Shown piece after piece: positions 53,895 to 62,426 of a stretch of 64,000 nt of DNA. The stretch comes from Paenibacillus hemerocallicola (GTDB lineage: Bacteria > Bacillota > Bacilli > Paenibacillales > NBRC-103111). The number at the start of each line of letters is the position of its first letter. Position 1 is the stretch's first letter. Both the position numbers and the translations under genes were made by a program. The notes below the pieces were generated by a model, which was not told where the DNA came from, did no database searches, and worked only from the letters and a program-made list of their open reading frames with translations. The stretch is from NCBI RefSeq assembly GCF_006265175.1, contig NZ_VDCQ01000034.1, positions 1 to 64,000 on the forward strand, written 5' to 3'.

Positions 53895-54725
53895 TCAGAC
53901 GACCTCCGTATCTTCCGCATTTCCCCACTCTTCCCATGATCCTTCGTAAGGCCGGATATCCGGGAAGCCGAGCAATCTCAAGGCAAAATAAGTATGCGCG
54001 CCGCGCGAATTCAACTGGCAGTAGGGGACGATCGTCTTGTCGGCGGCGACATTCAGCCGCTGAAACGATCGTAGCAGCTCCGGATACGACTTGAAGGAAA
54101 ACACTCCGCTTGCTGGATCCCGGTCGAGCGCTTCCGTCCACTCGAGGTTGACGGCGCCGCGAATATGTCCGCCATGGCGGTTGTGGCGTTTGTTCTCCCC
54201 TTTGTATTCCTCTTCGGAACGCACGTCAAGCAAGATGCCGTCCAGTATGCCGGATTGAATGTCCCGCTTGGTCGTGATCAAGCCGTCCTGTGCGCAAACG
54301 TTCGTCAGACGTCCTCTAACCGTTTCCGGCGAGACGGCGTCGATCGGCTTTCCGGCTGCGACCCAGGCTGCGTAACCTCCGTTCAGCAGCTTCACCTTGT
54401 CCCTGAACCCGAAATATTCCATTACATACAAGACTCGGGCGGCTGCAGGGCCCTTGCCGTCGTCATATACGAGCACGGTCGAATTGTCGCCGATGCCCGC
54501 GCTTTCCATCAGGTCGCGGAACGTTTCGGCCGAGACGATCGAACGGGACGAGCTATCTTTCAGACGTCCCTGATCGAATGGACGCGCCCCCGAAATGTGG
54601 CCCTCCTCGTATCCTGATCCCCGGGCGTCCAGCAGGACTACGTCCTCACGGGACCTGTTGCGCTCCACCCAGTCGAGATCAGCCAGCAGGTGGCCGTTCG
54701 GGTACAATCGGCTTTGCTCGGACAT
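53895..54725 (-). CDS. Two-domain rhodanese / thiosulfate sulfurtransferase
   Basis: This 276-residue enzyme has two rhodanese domains: an inactive N-terminal one (VVLLDARGSGYEEGHISGA) and a catalytic C-terminal one with C236 in VPYCQLNSRG. It moves sulfane sulfur from a donor such as thiosulfate or 3-mercaptopyruvate to an acceptor. Placement just ahead of the Opp-type transporter and LLM monooxygenase genes suggests handling of sulfur released from the imported compound. The AAGGAG is 13 nt from the ATG, rather far. A 16-bp perfect dyad lies ~60 bp upstream. Confidence 0.88.
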   Translation of the reverse strand: MSEQSRLYPNGHLLADLDWVERNRSREDVVLLDARGSGYEEGHISGARPFDQGRLKDSSSRSIVSAETFRDLMESAGIGDNSTVLVYDDGKGPAAARVLYVMEYFGFRDKVKLLNGGYAAWVAAGKPIDAVSPETVRGRLTNVCAQDGLITTKRDIQSGILDGILLDVRSEEEYKGENKRHNRHGGHIRGAVNLEWTEALDRDPASGVFSFKSYPELLRSFQRLNVAADKTIVPYCQLNSRGAHTYFALRLLGFPDIRPYEGSWEEWGNAEDTEVV

Positions 54726-54786
54726 CGCGATTTCATCGCTCCTTCGGGTAAAATGTCATCATGAATCGAATTGGTCAATACGTTAT

Positions 54787-54802
54787 TAATCATCGATGAT
54801 TA
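54787..54802. promoter_or_regulatory. Perfect 16-bp palindrome, probable operator
   Basis: TAATCATCGATGATTA is a perfect palindrome in the promoter region of the rhodanese gene, within AT-rich DNA. It is a good candidate site for the FCD-domain regulator encoded just upstream. Confidence 0.6.
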
Positions 54803-54936
54803 TTAATTTATAATCGAAATTCTCTAAAATTGCAGTTGTTAATGTAGCCTATTGTACTGCCGTCCCTTTCTATTGTCAACTATTCAAAGCAAATTACTTG
54901 GTTTTAATCTGGCGGCTTACTTGAATCCATGGAATT

Positions 54937-55701
54937 TTAGTCTACCGACTGTAGCTTCGGGAGAGCCGCAACGCTGCCTTTGAGGGCAAAAAACGTTTTC
55001 ACGTCGTCAATAATGCCGTTGATATGCTGCAACATAGCCTCCGAGGCCGCCTCCGGATCCCCTGCCGCTATACATTCGTAAATATGGACATGCTCGACAA
55101 CCAGATTCTTTCCTAAGGAATGACGGATTTTCCCGGTAACGTGCGGGTTCATGCCCTCGTCCCAGACGAGCCTCAGTGCGTGATACAACACTTTATTCCG
55201 GGACATCTGTGCGATCGTCATATGGAATTTCTCGTCTTCCCGATTCGGGATCGTTCCGTTGTCCAGCGATTCTCGCTGCGAGTGGATGATCTCATGCAGT
55301 GATGCGAGCTCTTCGGAAGTGGCGTGAATCGCAGCCAAATAAGCGTTTTCCCGCTCCAAAGCCCTTCTGGAGATGAGAACGTCCAGCAAGTTTTTCTCTT
55401 CGCTCGAGTTCAGCGCCTCCAGAAAATTCATATTTCGATCGCGCAAGCTCAGCTTCCGCTGCAGTTCTTCCATATGCCGTTTTCCCGCGATCGTAAGAAC
55501 GCGTCCTTTTCGCCCTTGCAAGCGAGTAAAGCCCTGAAGATCGAATTCCATCAGCTTGCGGCCGATGGAAGCCTGGCTCATGCCCAACTGCTCCCCCAGT
55601 ATCAGTACCAAAGTCGTCGCACCGACCGGGGTCGGCGAAGTGTCCAGCATGGACAATAGCTCGCAATCGTTTCTCAACTGCTTCATATTGACTTCCTGCA
55701 T
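54937..55701 (-). CDS. FCD-domain (GntR/FadR-like) transcriptional regulator
   Basis: This 254-residue protein has an N-terminal winged-helix region (LLSMLDTSPTPVGATTLVLI, LGMSQASIGRKLMEF) and a C-terminal all-helical FCD-like ligand domain (SRRALERENAYLAAIHA, EDEKFHMTIAQMSRNKVLYHAL, HVHIYECIAAGDPEAASEAMLQHI). FCD regulators bind small organic acids. ATG 55701 lies 7 nt after AAGGAGGT; an upstream frame to 55809 is not needed. It heads the uptake cluster and probably controls it. Confidence 0.85.
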   Translation of the reverse strand: MQEVNMKQLRNDCELLSMLDTSPTPVGATTLVLILGEQLGMSQASIGRKLMEFDLQGFTRLQGRKGRVLTIAGKRHMEELQRKLSLRDRNMNFLEALNSSEEKNLLDVLISRRALERENAYLAAIHATSEELASLHEIIHSQRESLDNGTIPNREDEKFHMTIAQMSRNKVLYHALRLVWDEGMNPHVTGKIRHSLGKNLVVEHVHIYECIAAGDPEAASEAMLQHINGIIDDVKTFFALKGSVAALPKLQSVD

Positions 55702-55999
55702 CCGGCACACCTCCTTTCTTCGCCAAGCCGCGACTATCCGGCTGTCGCAACTGTCGGTACAGTATCGATTGTATGCCGATGCGGCATTTATTGTCAAACC
55801 GCGGTACACCTTATCGATGTTCTTCCAAAGAAGACTTGCTCGAGATTAACATTCTCGACGTTACTTTGCGCCGTTCCACTCTTATGCTTAGTTCAATCGA
55901 GTGCTTTCATGCTTTTAAACCAAAAATAGGTATGTTTCCCTAGGAAAACCCTTCTCTATTCTTTTCATTCTACATAAACTATGCTGCCCATTAATAGAG

Positions 56000-56029
56000 A
56001 AAAAGGCAGCCTCGTGCTGGCCGGCTGCC
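56000..56029 (-). terminator. Rho-independent terminator after the NmrA-like gene
   Basis: Stem GGCAGCC/GGCTGCC (56005-56011 with 56023-56029) is followed on the minus strand by TTTTTCTCT. It lies 67 nt past the stop of the NmrA-like gene. Confidence 0.78.
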
Positions 56030-56095
56030 GTCGTGTTCATTCAACTCTCGTCTCCGTTAGCTTAATCTTTAGTTGCTACTTTGTAACACTTCGAT

Positions 56096-56923
56096 TTATG
56101 GGTTTTTAAAATATTGCACGTGTTCAGACACCCATTGGGCAAAGGTGCGTGCTGGGCGGCCAGTGACCTGCTCGACGGTAGGAACCACTGTATACGCAGA
56201 TTTGGGAGGGTTGGCATGCCAACCTATTACAAAATCAATAACGTCCTCTTGGGCTCCCTTATTCCGCATGCGTTCGCGCGCTTGATCTTCGGTGAGCTCG
56301 ACGAAACGGATATCCTTCCCGATTGCTGCACTGATCGTGCGAATCTTCTCTGGTATCGTCAGCACTTCGGGCCCGGTCAACGTATAGATTTTACCGGCAT
56401 GACCGGTATTGGTCAACGCAGTTGCAGCCACACTGCCGATGTCGGCCGGGTGAATCATAGCATCCAAAGAGTCAGCGAATGGCTCCTTTACAACGCCTTC
56501 CGAGCGAATGGACTCTGCCCAGACAAGTGTATTGGACATAAACTCTGGTGGCGGCTGGAGAAAGGTCCACTCAAGGCTGCTGGCTTCCACGGCCTGCTCC
56601 ACGGGGCCGTTCACACCGCTCCACAATACCGTGACTCGCTCTACTCCAGCTTTTTGGGCCAGTTCAACAATTTCGGGTCCAGTGTGCAGCGGGCCGAAAC
56701 CTTCACTGTTAAAAGTGATCAAGTGCATGCTGGTAACGCCTCTCAACGCGGGCGCAAGAGACTCTGGAGAAGCAAGGTCGCCATATACGACCTCAACCCC
56801 TTCTGGAAAACTTGCTTTTGCCGGGTTGCGCGTCATCGCACGCACATTATGACCTGCCTGTACAAGTTCTTCAACGATATGGCGACCCACATTTCCGGAT
56901 GCTCCTGTTACTAAAACCGTCAT
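56096..56923 (-). CDS. NmrA-like NAD(P)-binding protein
   Basis: This 275-residue Rossmann-fold protein has the glycine-rich motif VLVTGASGNVGRHIV, AMTRNPAKA for NADP selection, and HPADIGSVAATALTN typical of NmrA/QOR2-like atypical short-chain dehydrogenases. Such proteins act as redox sensors or NADPH quinone reductases. Its ATG overlaps the end of the MerR regulator gene as ATGA, so the pair is one unit: regulator plus redox-linked effector. Confidence 0.88.
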   Translation of the reverse strand: MTVLVTGASGNVGRHIVEELVQAGHNVRAMTRNPAKASFPEGVEVVYGDLASPESLAPALRGVTSMHLITFNSEGFGPLHTGPEIVELAQKAGVERVTVLWSGVNGPVEQAVEASSLEWTFLQPPPEFMSNTLVWAESIRSEGVVKEPFADSLDAMIHPADIGSVAATALTNTGHAGKIYTLTGPEVLTIPEKIRTISAAIGKDIRFVELTEDQARERMRNKGAQEDVIDFVIGWHANPPKSAYTVVPTVEQVTGRPARTFAQWVSEHVQYFKNP

Positions 56924-57327
56924 TGCCCAGCCTCCTCAAACTTATTTCTTTTATCTTGATAGTTTTTCATTAAGCTGATTTGCTTTTTCAAACTCAATTC
57001 CGCATCTGCTAAAGCTTTCTTTTGTCGAATAACTTCATCCAGTTTTGTTTCATAGATCTGCAGTAATTCTTCACAATACTCTTCTTTTTCGCCGAATTCA
57101 TGATTTTCGGGATATTTGCAATACATAATATCTTTTATCTGGTCCGTTGTGAGTCCTAAATTAAGATAGAGTTGAATTGTATGAATAACTTCGACGATGG
57201 AATCATCAAATTCGCGATAATTATTGTCAAGACGAGAAACGGTTATCAACCCTTTTTTTTCATAATGTCTTAAGGATCGAATACTAGTACCGGTCTGTTT
57301 AGCTATTTGACTTATTTTCATTTTCAT
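56920..57327 (-). CDS. MerR-family transcriptional regulator
   Basis: This 135-residue regulator has an N-terminal MerR winged helix (ISQIAKQTGTSIRSLRHYEK, KGLITVSRLDNNYREF) and a long dimerisation helix. It has one cysteine in MYCKYP and one in EEYCEELL, which could serve as sensors. Its own promoter has the 19-nt spacer typical of MerR targets, with a dyad in it, so it probably activates itself and the NmrA-like gene by DNA untwisting. Confidence 0.9.
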   Translation of the reverse strand: MKMKISQIAKQTGTSIRSLRHYEKKGLITVSRLDNNYREFDDSIVEVIHTIQLYLNLGLTTDQIKDIMYCKYPENHEFGEKEEYCEELLQIYETKLDEVIRQKKALADAELSLKKQISLMKNYQDKRNKFEEAGQ

Positions 57328-57362
57328 AGCTCTATCTCCCTTCTTTGTAACCTATAGGCTCA

Positions 57363-57393
57363 TCATAAAGTATGACACTAGTGTTATAGTCAA
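57363..57393 (-). promoter_or_regulatory. MerR-type promoter with 19-nt spacer
   Basis: On the minus strand TTGACT (57393-57388) and TTATGA (57368-57363) are 19 nt apart. The spacer contains the dyad ATAACACTAGTGTCAT. Confidence 0.85.
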
Positions 57394-57410
57394 GTTCATT
57401 TTGTTTAGAT

Positions 57411-57614
57411 ATCGGGTTTTGAAGTCTTTAATACAAGTCCAAGTCGTACTGACGGTCAAAGTGCCCCATCATCATGGTCATAACGGCTCCATGAGTCCCT
57501 ATTGCAATCTTTACGGGAATCTGATCTCCCCTTGTCGGTCAGCCCGCGTGTTCTCTCGTTCCCTTCCGTTTTGGGTGACTCTCCGTGCCTGACCATATAA
57601 ATAAAGCTTTTCAT
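57411..57614 (-). pseudogene. Histidine phosphatase family gene with large internal deletion
   Basis: The minus strand encodes an N-terminus MKSFIYMVRHGESPKTEGNE then RTRGLTDKGRSD, carrying the RHG catalytic motif. This joins directly to a C-terminal piece KIAIGTHGAVMTMMMGHFDR, then a one-base shift into KTSKPDI. About 100 residues of a normal phosphoglycerate-mutase-like enzyme are missing between them. The gene is dead. Confidence 0.8.
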
Positions 57615-57954
57615 ATACCCCCGGGCCCAAGGATGGCTTCTACATAACGAACATGGAAAATAGGAGTCTACTTTATTTACTTAGGACACAAATGTGGTTC
57701 ATTCCCCCTTTATTACGGTAATGATGGATAGGAGCGTATAAAGAAATTGAGCAGAACTATGTGCCAACTACTCGAAAAGAAATCTCCGCTACCTCGAGCA
57801 TACACTCTATAGATGATCAAGAGATTACCAATTCATGATTTCGTCCCTCTTAAAAAATTTGGATACCGAGCAGATATCGCAAAAAAACGGGAAGCAGGCC
57901 TAAGCAACCATGAAGTCTAGACGTAAGAACTGACCCTTGAAGGAGGCTGGACCC
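57615..57954. other. Non-coding stretch, nothing recognised
   Basis: About 340 bp between the phosphatase remnant and the CBS-protein gene. It should contain the promoter of the latter; no other structure stands out. Confidence 0.4.
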
Positions 57955-58359
57955 ATGCAAATATCTTCTTTCTTGTATCCCAAAGACAAGGTTGCATATA
58001 TCACCACCTCCATGTCCATGCATGAAGCAATGGAACATTTGGAACATCACCAATACTCGGCAATCCCCATTATTGACACGGAAGGGAAATATATAGGCAC
58101 CCTATCGGAAGGCGATCTGTTATGGAAGCTGAAAAATACCCCTGGACTTAATTTTGACAATATGAATCAATCCTCTGTAACCGAAATCAAAAAACGCCTC
58201 CGTACGGAATGCGTTTCGATTAATGCGCAAATGGAGGACATGTTGGCACTTGCCGCCGATCAAAACTTCGTACCTGTTGTAAACGATGATCGTATTTTTA
58301 TTGGAATTATACGCCGCAAAGATATTATTGAATATTACACCAGAAATATAACCGATTGA
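57955..58359 (+). CDS. CBS-domain protein (CbpB/YkuL-like)
   Basis: This 134-residue protein consists of two CBS motifs (HEAMEHLEHHQYSAIPIIDTEG, SEGDLLWKL; then MLALAADQNFVPVVNDDRIFIGIIRRKDII). It resembles B. subtilis YkuL/CbpB, which binds cyclic di-AMP and links it to the stringent response. ATG 57955 lies 8 nt after AAGGAGG. It stands alone. Confidence 0.85.
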   Translation: MQISSFLYPKDKVAYITTSMSMHEAMEHLEHHQYSAIPIIDTEGKYIGTLSEGDLLWKLKNTPGLNFDNMNQSSVTEIKKRLRTECVSINAQMEDMLALAADQNFVPVVNDDRIFIGIIRRKDIIEYYTRNITD

Positions 58360-58693
58360 AAACCACTTTCTGACGGGAAATCATTCAATCTTCAATTTTC
58401 TATTTATTTCTTTAAATGGCTATAATATACTACAATTAACTACAATCAACTCAAGCCTTAAACTGCGGCTATAGCCACATTTCGCAGTCTTCACATGATG
58501 GCAGCGACCGAATGTTGGCTCGTTTTTAGACAGACCGGTTATCGCTGCGATACAAATCAGATACTTTATAATGTATAGTTGGGAATAGATGTTGTTTAAG
58601 ACGTGTCTGAGCGATTCCGTGAGGGGTTTTAACGACGAATGGGTTCGAAAAACTTCTTTGAACGACATAATTGTTATGGTAGGAGGGAACAAC
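58360..58693. other. Non-coding stretch
   Basis: About 330 bp with a small palindrome (GGCTATAGCC near 58470) inside a weak hairpin ACTGCG...CGCAGT. No gene is supported. Confidence 0.4.
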
Positions 58694-59065
58694 ATGGAAG
58701 TTTTTGCAGAATTTTTAGCGCGTATTGATAACCCGCAACATCAGGCCCGAACGGAAGAAGTTTTCGCTTGGGTAATTAAGAAATTTCCAAACTTAATGCC
58801 AAAAATTGCGTGGAATCAGCCTATGTTTACCGATCACGGCACCTTTATTATTGGCTTCAGCGTAGCCAAACATCATTTGGCTGTTGCCCCTGAAAGGGCA
58901 GGGATTAATCGTTTTTCTGATGAAATTGTGCAGGCTGGTTATGATCACACCAAGGAGTTGGTACGTATCCGGTGGGATAGACCGGTTGATTTCTCATTAC
59001 TTGAGAAAATGATCGAGTTTAATATTTTGGATAAGGCAGACTGTTCAACTTTTTGGCGGAAATAA
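58694..59065 (+). CDS. DUF1801/YdhG-like iron-chaperone family protein
   Basis: This 123-residue protein matches the YdhG/Fra group ([49 protein letters not shown]), frataxin-like proteins proposed to carry iron to iron-sulfur and haem assembly. I chose ATG 58694, 6 nt after GGAGGG; an upstream frame lacks a site. Confidence 0.85.
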   Translation: MEVFAEFLARIDNPQHQARTEEVFAWVIKKFPNLMPKIAWNQPMFTDHGTFIIGFSVAKHHLAVAPERAGINRFSDEIVQAGYDHTKELVRIRWDRPVDFSLLEKMIEFNILDKADCSTFWRK

Positions 59066-59114
59066 ACGGCAAACATGGTTTTAAAGATAGCGTTTAGCTG
59101 ATGGGTCTGAGCCC

Positions 59115-59396
59115 TTATCGGGTACGAACTCGGTCCTCTAGCGTAGCGAGATACACATATTTTCGCAGCTTCGCATCCCCGCGTTTTGAGAGCACGATCT
59201 CTCCCTTTCGCTTACCGGACATGCTTTCGGCTAAATGTAAACCAGCTTTCCGAAGTAACTGACGCCCATGCGTGTATCGTCTCCAGTCACCTGCACCGGA
59301 CAAAATGGCTGCGGTGTAGATTGGTCCGAGACCTTTCACAGACCGCATTTGGTTCGCTATCGGAATCTCGCCAAGTACGGTCACCATGTTCTGAAG
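59115..59396 (-). pseudogene. IS110-family transposase fragment (C-terminal)
   Basis: The minus strand encodes the Transposase_20 region of IS110-type enzymes: VLGEIPIANQMRSVKGLGPI, GAGDWRRYTHGRQLLRKAGL, MSGKRKGEIVLSKRGDAKLR. The N-terminal DEDD domain and the element ends are absent. Confidence 0.82.
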
Positions 59397-59545
59397 CTAA
59401 TCGATCATACCATTCTTGACTATGCGGGGGTATCCATTCTGGATGTTGAGTTGGGTTATAAAATAGCTTTTTACCCATATACTTCTCCTTTTATTTTGGT
59501 AGTGACTTGATGTATGCTTTAGTCCTTCGACATTGATAAAATATA

Positions 59546-60139
59546 CTAATCATTTAATCCCTTTCCATTGAAAATATGCGGCAAATATTTTTCAACCCTG
59601 GACTCTCGAGTTTTGGATTGCTTGGGTGCTGAAAAGTAAAGAATGTACCCTCTTTGCCGTCCAGGCGTCAGTGCTTCAAAAGCAATTTTCAAGTCAGGGA
59701 TTTCAACGAATTTATTTTGTAGTTCTTCAGGAATGGTGTATTCCGTATTCTTGTTATAGTTCACTTGCAAACCGGCTTTTTCAACCTCAATGGCTTCATC
59801 AATATATGCTTTCAAGATAAGCTGCATCTCATCTATTTCTTGAACATTGGTGAACCGAATCTGGCGCGCCGCCTGTACATTCTCCGTTTGTTGGATCAGG
59901 ATCCCATGGGGATCTTTTAACAAGGCGCCTTTGTGAAACAGAAGCGCACAGTATTCTTTAAATCCATGGATTAAAACGATGTTGTTACTCTGAAACGTGT
60001 AACAAGGATGCATCCACTTAAATTCTTCGGTCAGCTCGCAGTCGAGAACGATCTCTCTCAACTTCTCGAATTCTTCCTTCCACTTTTTAGCCTTGCTAAA
60101 AAATGGATCAATTTTAGTATTCCTTTTACCTGTTATCAT
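59546..60139 (-). CDS. YdeI/DUF1801-family protein
   Basis: This 197-residue protein matches B. subtilis YdeI-type proteins: KWMHPCYTFQSNNIVLIHGF, YCALLFHKGALLKDP, and the C-terminal GRQRGYILYFSAPKQSKTRESRVEKYLP motif of the OmdA-like domain. The function is unclear; relatives are tied to stress or antimicrobial-peptide tolerance. I chose ATG 60139, 9 nt after AGAGGGG, which gives the family length; a longer frame reaches 60295. Confidence 0.82.
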   Translation of the reverse strand: MITGKRNTKIDPFFSKAKKWKEEFEKLREIVLDCELTEEFKWMHPCYTFQSNNIVLIHGFKEYCALLFHKGALLKDPHGILIQQTENVQAARQIRFTNVQEIDEMQLILKAYIDEAIEVEKAGLQVNYNKNTEYTIPEELQNKFVEIPDLKIAFEALTPGRQRGYILYFSAPKQSKTRESRVEKYLPHIFNGKGLND

Positions 60140-60517
60140 CAAGGTACACCCCTCTGCTTTTTGACAATCATCCATTTGTATCTCAATATTGTCGACTTGT
60201 TTTAAGCAGAAAATACTTGCTCGATTGCCGTCCGATAAATCAAAAGCCCGCGGTTTCACGGACTTCATACGGCCCCTGTTCTTGTCAACCGACAATTCTA
60301 TTATCTAAAAGGGATGCGGCAATCCGAATGTATTCATGAGTACAGAGCGGCTGCAACCAAAGTAATGATTAAGGTAGGGCGTCGCTTGTCCAAAAGGAGA
60401 CTTGACTCTCGAATGTAAGAGGCCTGCCACCGGCACCGTGATGCCAATCCAAATTCCTGCGCATGTGGCTGCTGCCAGATGCCGGTATCCGATGACAGGA
60501 CTCTCCTTCCTTTACAA
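60140..60517. other. Non-coding stretch, nothing recognised
   Basis: About 380 bp between the YdeI-like gene start and the end of the SRPBCC gene, both on the minus strand. No further gene or terminator is clear. Confidence 0.4.
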
Positions 60518-60937
60518 CTAGGCCAATACCTTTTCAAGCTCGCCGCACCATTTACCCCAGCCATACCTAGCGCCTTCGAGACCTTGAGCATTGGCGAATC
60601 CGGTTTGTTCGAGATGAAGGTTAACCTTTCCGTCCCCTAAATCCTGCAGCGTCCAGGTGACCGTATGCTTCTCCCCTCCGCTGGCCCAAGTGTAGGACAC
60701 CCGATTTGGCGCGTCCACGATAAGCACTTCTCCGTCAATAATACCATCCCAATATTCGGACGGTTGCGTACGAAACTGAAAACGGCGTCCTACGACGGGC
60801 TCAAAATCATTCTCCATCGCCTGACCGGTGTGGATGTTGAACACCCACTTGGCAAGCTTGCTTGAATCGGTTAAGGCGGACCAAACCTTCTCGATCGATG
60901 CCGTGTACTGAAAATCCAAGGATAAGGATAAACTCAT
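60518..60937 (-). CDS. SRPBCC (AHSA1-like) domain protein
   Basis: This 139-residue protein has the START/AHSA1 helix-grip fold (IEKVWSALTDSSKLAKWVF, NRVSYTWASGGEKHTVTWTL, GWGKWCGELEKVL). It probably binds a hydrophobic ligand. Its ATG overlaps the ArsR gene as ATGA. ArsR-SRPBCC pairs are common in Bacilli and are self-regulated; the ligand is unknown. Confidence 0.88.
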   Translation of the reverse strand: MSLSLSLDFQYTASIEKVWSALTDSSKLAKWVFNIHTGQAMENDFEPVVGRRFQFRTQPSEYWDGIIDGEVLIVDAPNRVSYTWASGGEKHTVTWTLQDLGDGKVNLHLEQTGFANAQGLEGARYGWGKWCGELEKVLA

Positions 60938-61263
60938 TCATCTTCCTCCTCTAATAGTTGGTTCAAACGCAACAAATTCGTACTCCAGAACTTGTTGTAG
61001 AACGCCACCCAATCATGAATTTCTCTAAGGGGTGAGGCGTTTAGCCTAAATCGCGTCTCTCTGCCGACTTTTCGGTCAAGGACCAGTCCGGCCTCTTTTA
61101 GGATTGTCAAATGCTTGGATACCGCTGTACGGCCCATTTGAAACTGTGTCGTTAACTCATGAAGCGGTATCTCCTCTGACTCTGCTAACAGACGAATCAG
61201 TCGGCGTCTAGTTGGGTCTGCAATCGCGTCAAACACATCCCGCAACTGGTAGTTTTCGCTCAC
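60934..61263 (-). CDS. ArsR-family transcriptional repressor
   Basis: This 109-residue winged-helix repressor (VFDAIADPTRRRLIRLLAES, ELTTQFQMGRTAVSKHLTIL, AGLVLDRKVGRETRFRL) has no metal-binding cysteines. GTG 61263 follows GAGAGG by 5 nt; a TTG at 61278 is less well placed. Two dyads in its promoter, one exactly filling the -35/-10 spacer, indicate tight autorepression. Confidence 0.9.
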   Translation of the reverse strand: MSENYQLRDVFDAIADPTRRRLIRLLAESEEIPLHELTTQFQMGRTAVSKHLTILKEAGLVLDRKVGRETRFRLNASPLREIHDWVAFYNKFWSTNLLRLNQLLEEEDE

Positions 61264-61300
61264 AGCACCCTCTCCCAAGTTCTTCGTTGATCCTCTGATA

Positions 61301-61353
61301 GGTCACCATTTGGTGTCCCTTTTATTATAGGACACCATTAAGTGTCGTGTCAA
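61301..61353 (-). promoter_or_regulatory. ArsR promoter with two operators
   Basis: TTGACA (61353-61348) and TATAAT (61329-61324) on the minus strand are 18 nt apart. The spacer is exactly the dyad CGACACTTAATGGTGTCC. A second dyad GGTCACCATTTGGTGTCC lies at 61301-61318, just downstream of the -10 element. Confidence 0.88.
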
Positions 61354-61557
61354 TGATGAAGTTCCAACATTTTTACGGATCACCTCATTTATGGATAGAT
61401 GAAGCTTCTGCAGATCTGTATCATACACTTCACATGACTGCGCCCTTCCTAGTGTACAACCCATATGTAAAACAAACTTGACAAAGGATCTAGTTTTAAT
61501 TACATTATGTATAGTTTAGTTTACATTTTTGAATTATACTTTAATTATGAGGTCAAT

Positions 61558-62004
61558 ATGTCCTATCAAGAAAAAAAAATTATTGTTTCCATCATCAGCA
61601 GTATACTCATCTTCACCCTCTACACTTTATACGCGATAAATAATGCCGAGGAAGGCAGAATCACTTCGGCCAGCGACTTCAGTTTTTGGGGTTCCTTCAT
61701 TTTGGTGCTGCTCCCGGTGTCGATTGTAGCTAAGATTATCATTCATATCGGGTTTGTCATCTTTAATAAAATCGCCACGAATGAAGATGAGCCTTCTTTT
61801 GAAGACGAGTTTGATAAGATCATCGAGTTGAAGGCAGACCGGATTTCGCTTTATGTGTTTTTCCTCGGGTTTATATTATCCATGGTTCCGCTCGTTACGG
61901 ATCTTCCAACTTACTTAACGTTTCTTGCGTTGATTTTCTTCGGTTTTTTATCCGATCTACTGGGACGTATCGCTCAATTATACTTTTATAAAAAAGGAGT
62001 TTGA
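61558..62004 (+). CDS. Four-helix membrane protein paired with Xre regulator
   Basis: This 148-residue protein has four predicted membrane helices (IIVSIISSILIFTLYTLYAI, FWGSFILVLLPVSIVAKIII, ISLYVFFLGFILSMVPLVTD, LTFLALIFFGFLSDLLGRI) and a central acidic loop (NEDEPSFEDEFDKIIE). ATG follows GAGGTCAAT. It ends 1 nt before an Xre gene. Membrane-protein/short-Xre pairs are frequent in Bacillales; the membrane partner may tie the regulator to an envelope signal. Confidence 0.78.
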   Translation: MSYQEKKIIVSIISSILIFTLYTLYAINNAEEGRITSASDFSFWGSFILVLLPVSIVAKIIIHIGFVIFNKIATNEDEPSFEDEFDKIIELKADRISLYVFFLGFILSMVPLVTDLPTYLTFLALIFFGFLSDLLGRIAQLYFYKKGV

Positions 62005-62005
62005 C

Positions 62006-62224
62006 ATGGGAAAGGATGCGATCAGCAATCATATACGGAATCTTCGCTTTCATCATAACGAGATGACCCAGCAGCAATTAGCGGATAAGGCTGGGGTCAC
62101 CAGACAAACGATTGTTGCTATTGAGAAGGGGAATTATTCACCTTCATTGGAGTTGGCTTTTCGCATCGCGCGTGTGTTCGGAAAGTCCATCGAAGAGGTC
62201 TTTCAATATGATGATAAGCAATAA
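62006..62224 (+). CDS. Short Xre-family regulator (YozG-like)
   Basis: This 72-residue helix-turn-helix protein (EMTQQQLADKAGVTRQTIVA, LELAFRIARVFGKSIEEVFQY) is of the short Cro-like kind. It is co-transcribed with the membrane protein gene just upstream and has a ribosome site (AAAAAGGAG) within the end of that gene. Confidence 0.87.
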   Translation: MGKDAISNHIRNLRFHHNEMTQQQLADKAGVTRQTIVAIEKGNYSPSLELAFRIARVFGKSIEEVFQYDDKQ

Positions 62225-62244
62225 AACGCGGATAAAACTGGGGA

Positions 62245-62373
62245 GTGAAATTTGCAACAGCCGTATTGATTAATTGGCAATACCCACTGGACCACGCAGC
62301 TGAAGCACATCGATATGCCGATACCGGTCGTAAAAGAGGTAATGCCATCCTCGCTACTTCTTTGACCTCTTAA
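62245..62373 (+). pseudogene. Zinc-type alcohol dehydrogenase C-terminal fragment
   Basis: A 42-codon frame reads INWQYPLDHAAEAHRYADTG then RKRGNAIL, the typical C-terminal end of medium-chain zinc/quinone oxidoreductases. The rest of the gene is missing. Confidence 0.75.
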
Positions 62374-62426
62374 TTCGCACATCCCGCAATTTCCGCCAAG
62401 GGTAGGTATTATTAAGGAGGTTAATT

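Noticed and set aside
60334-60591. 85-codon minus-strand frame overlapping the SRPBCC gene end
   Set aside because: It overlaps a well-supported gene, and no domain is visible.
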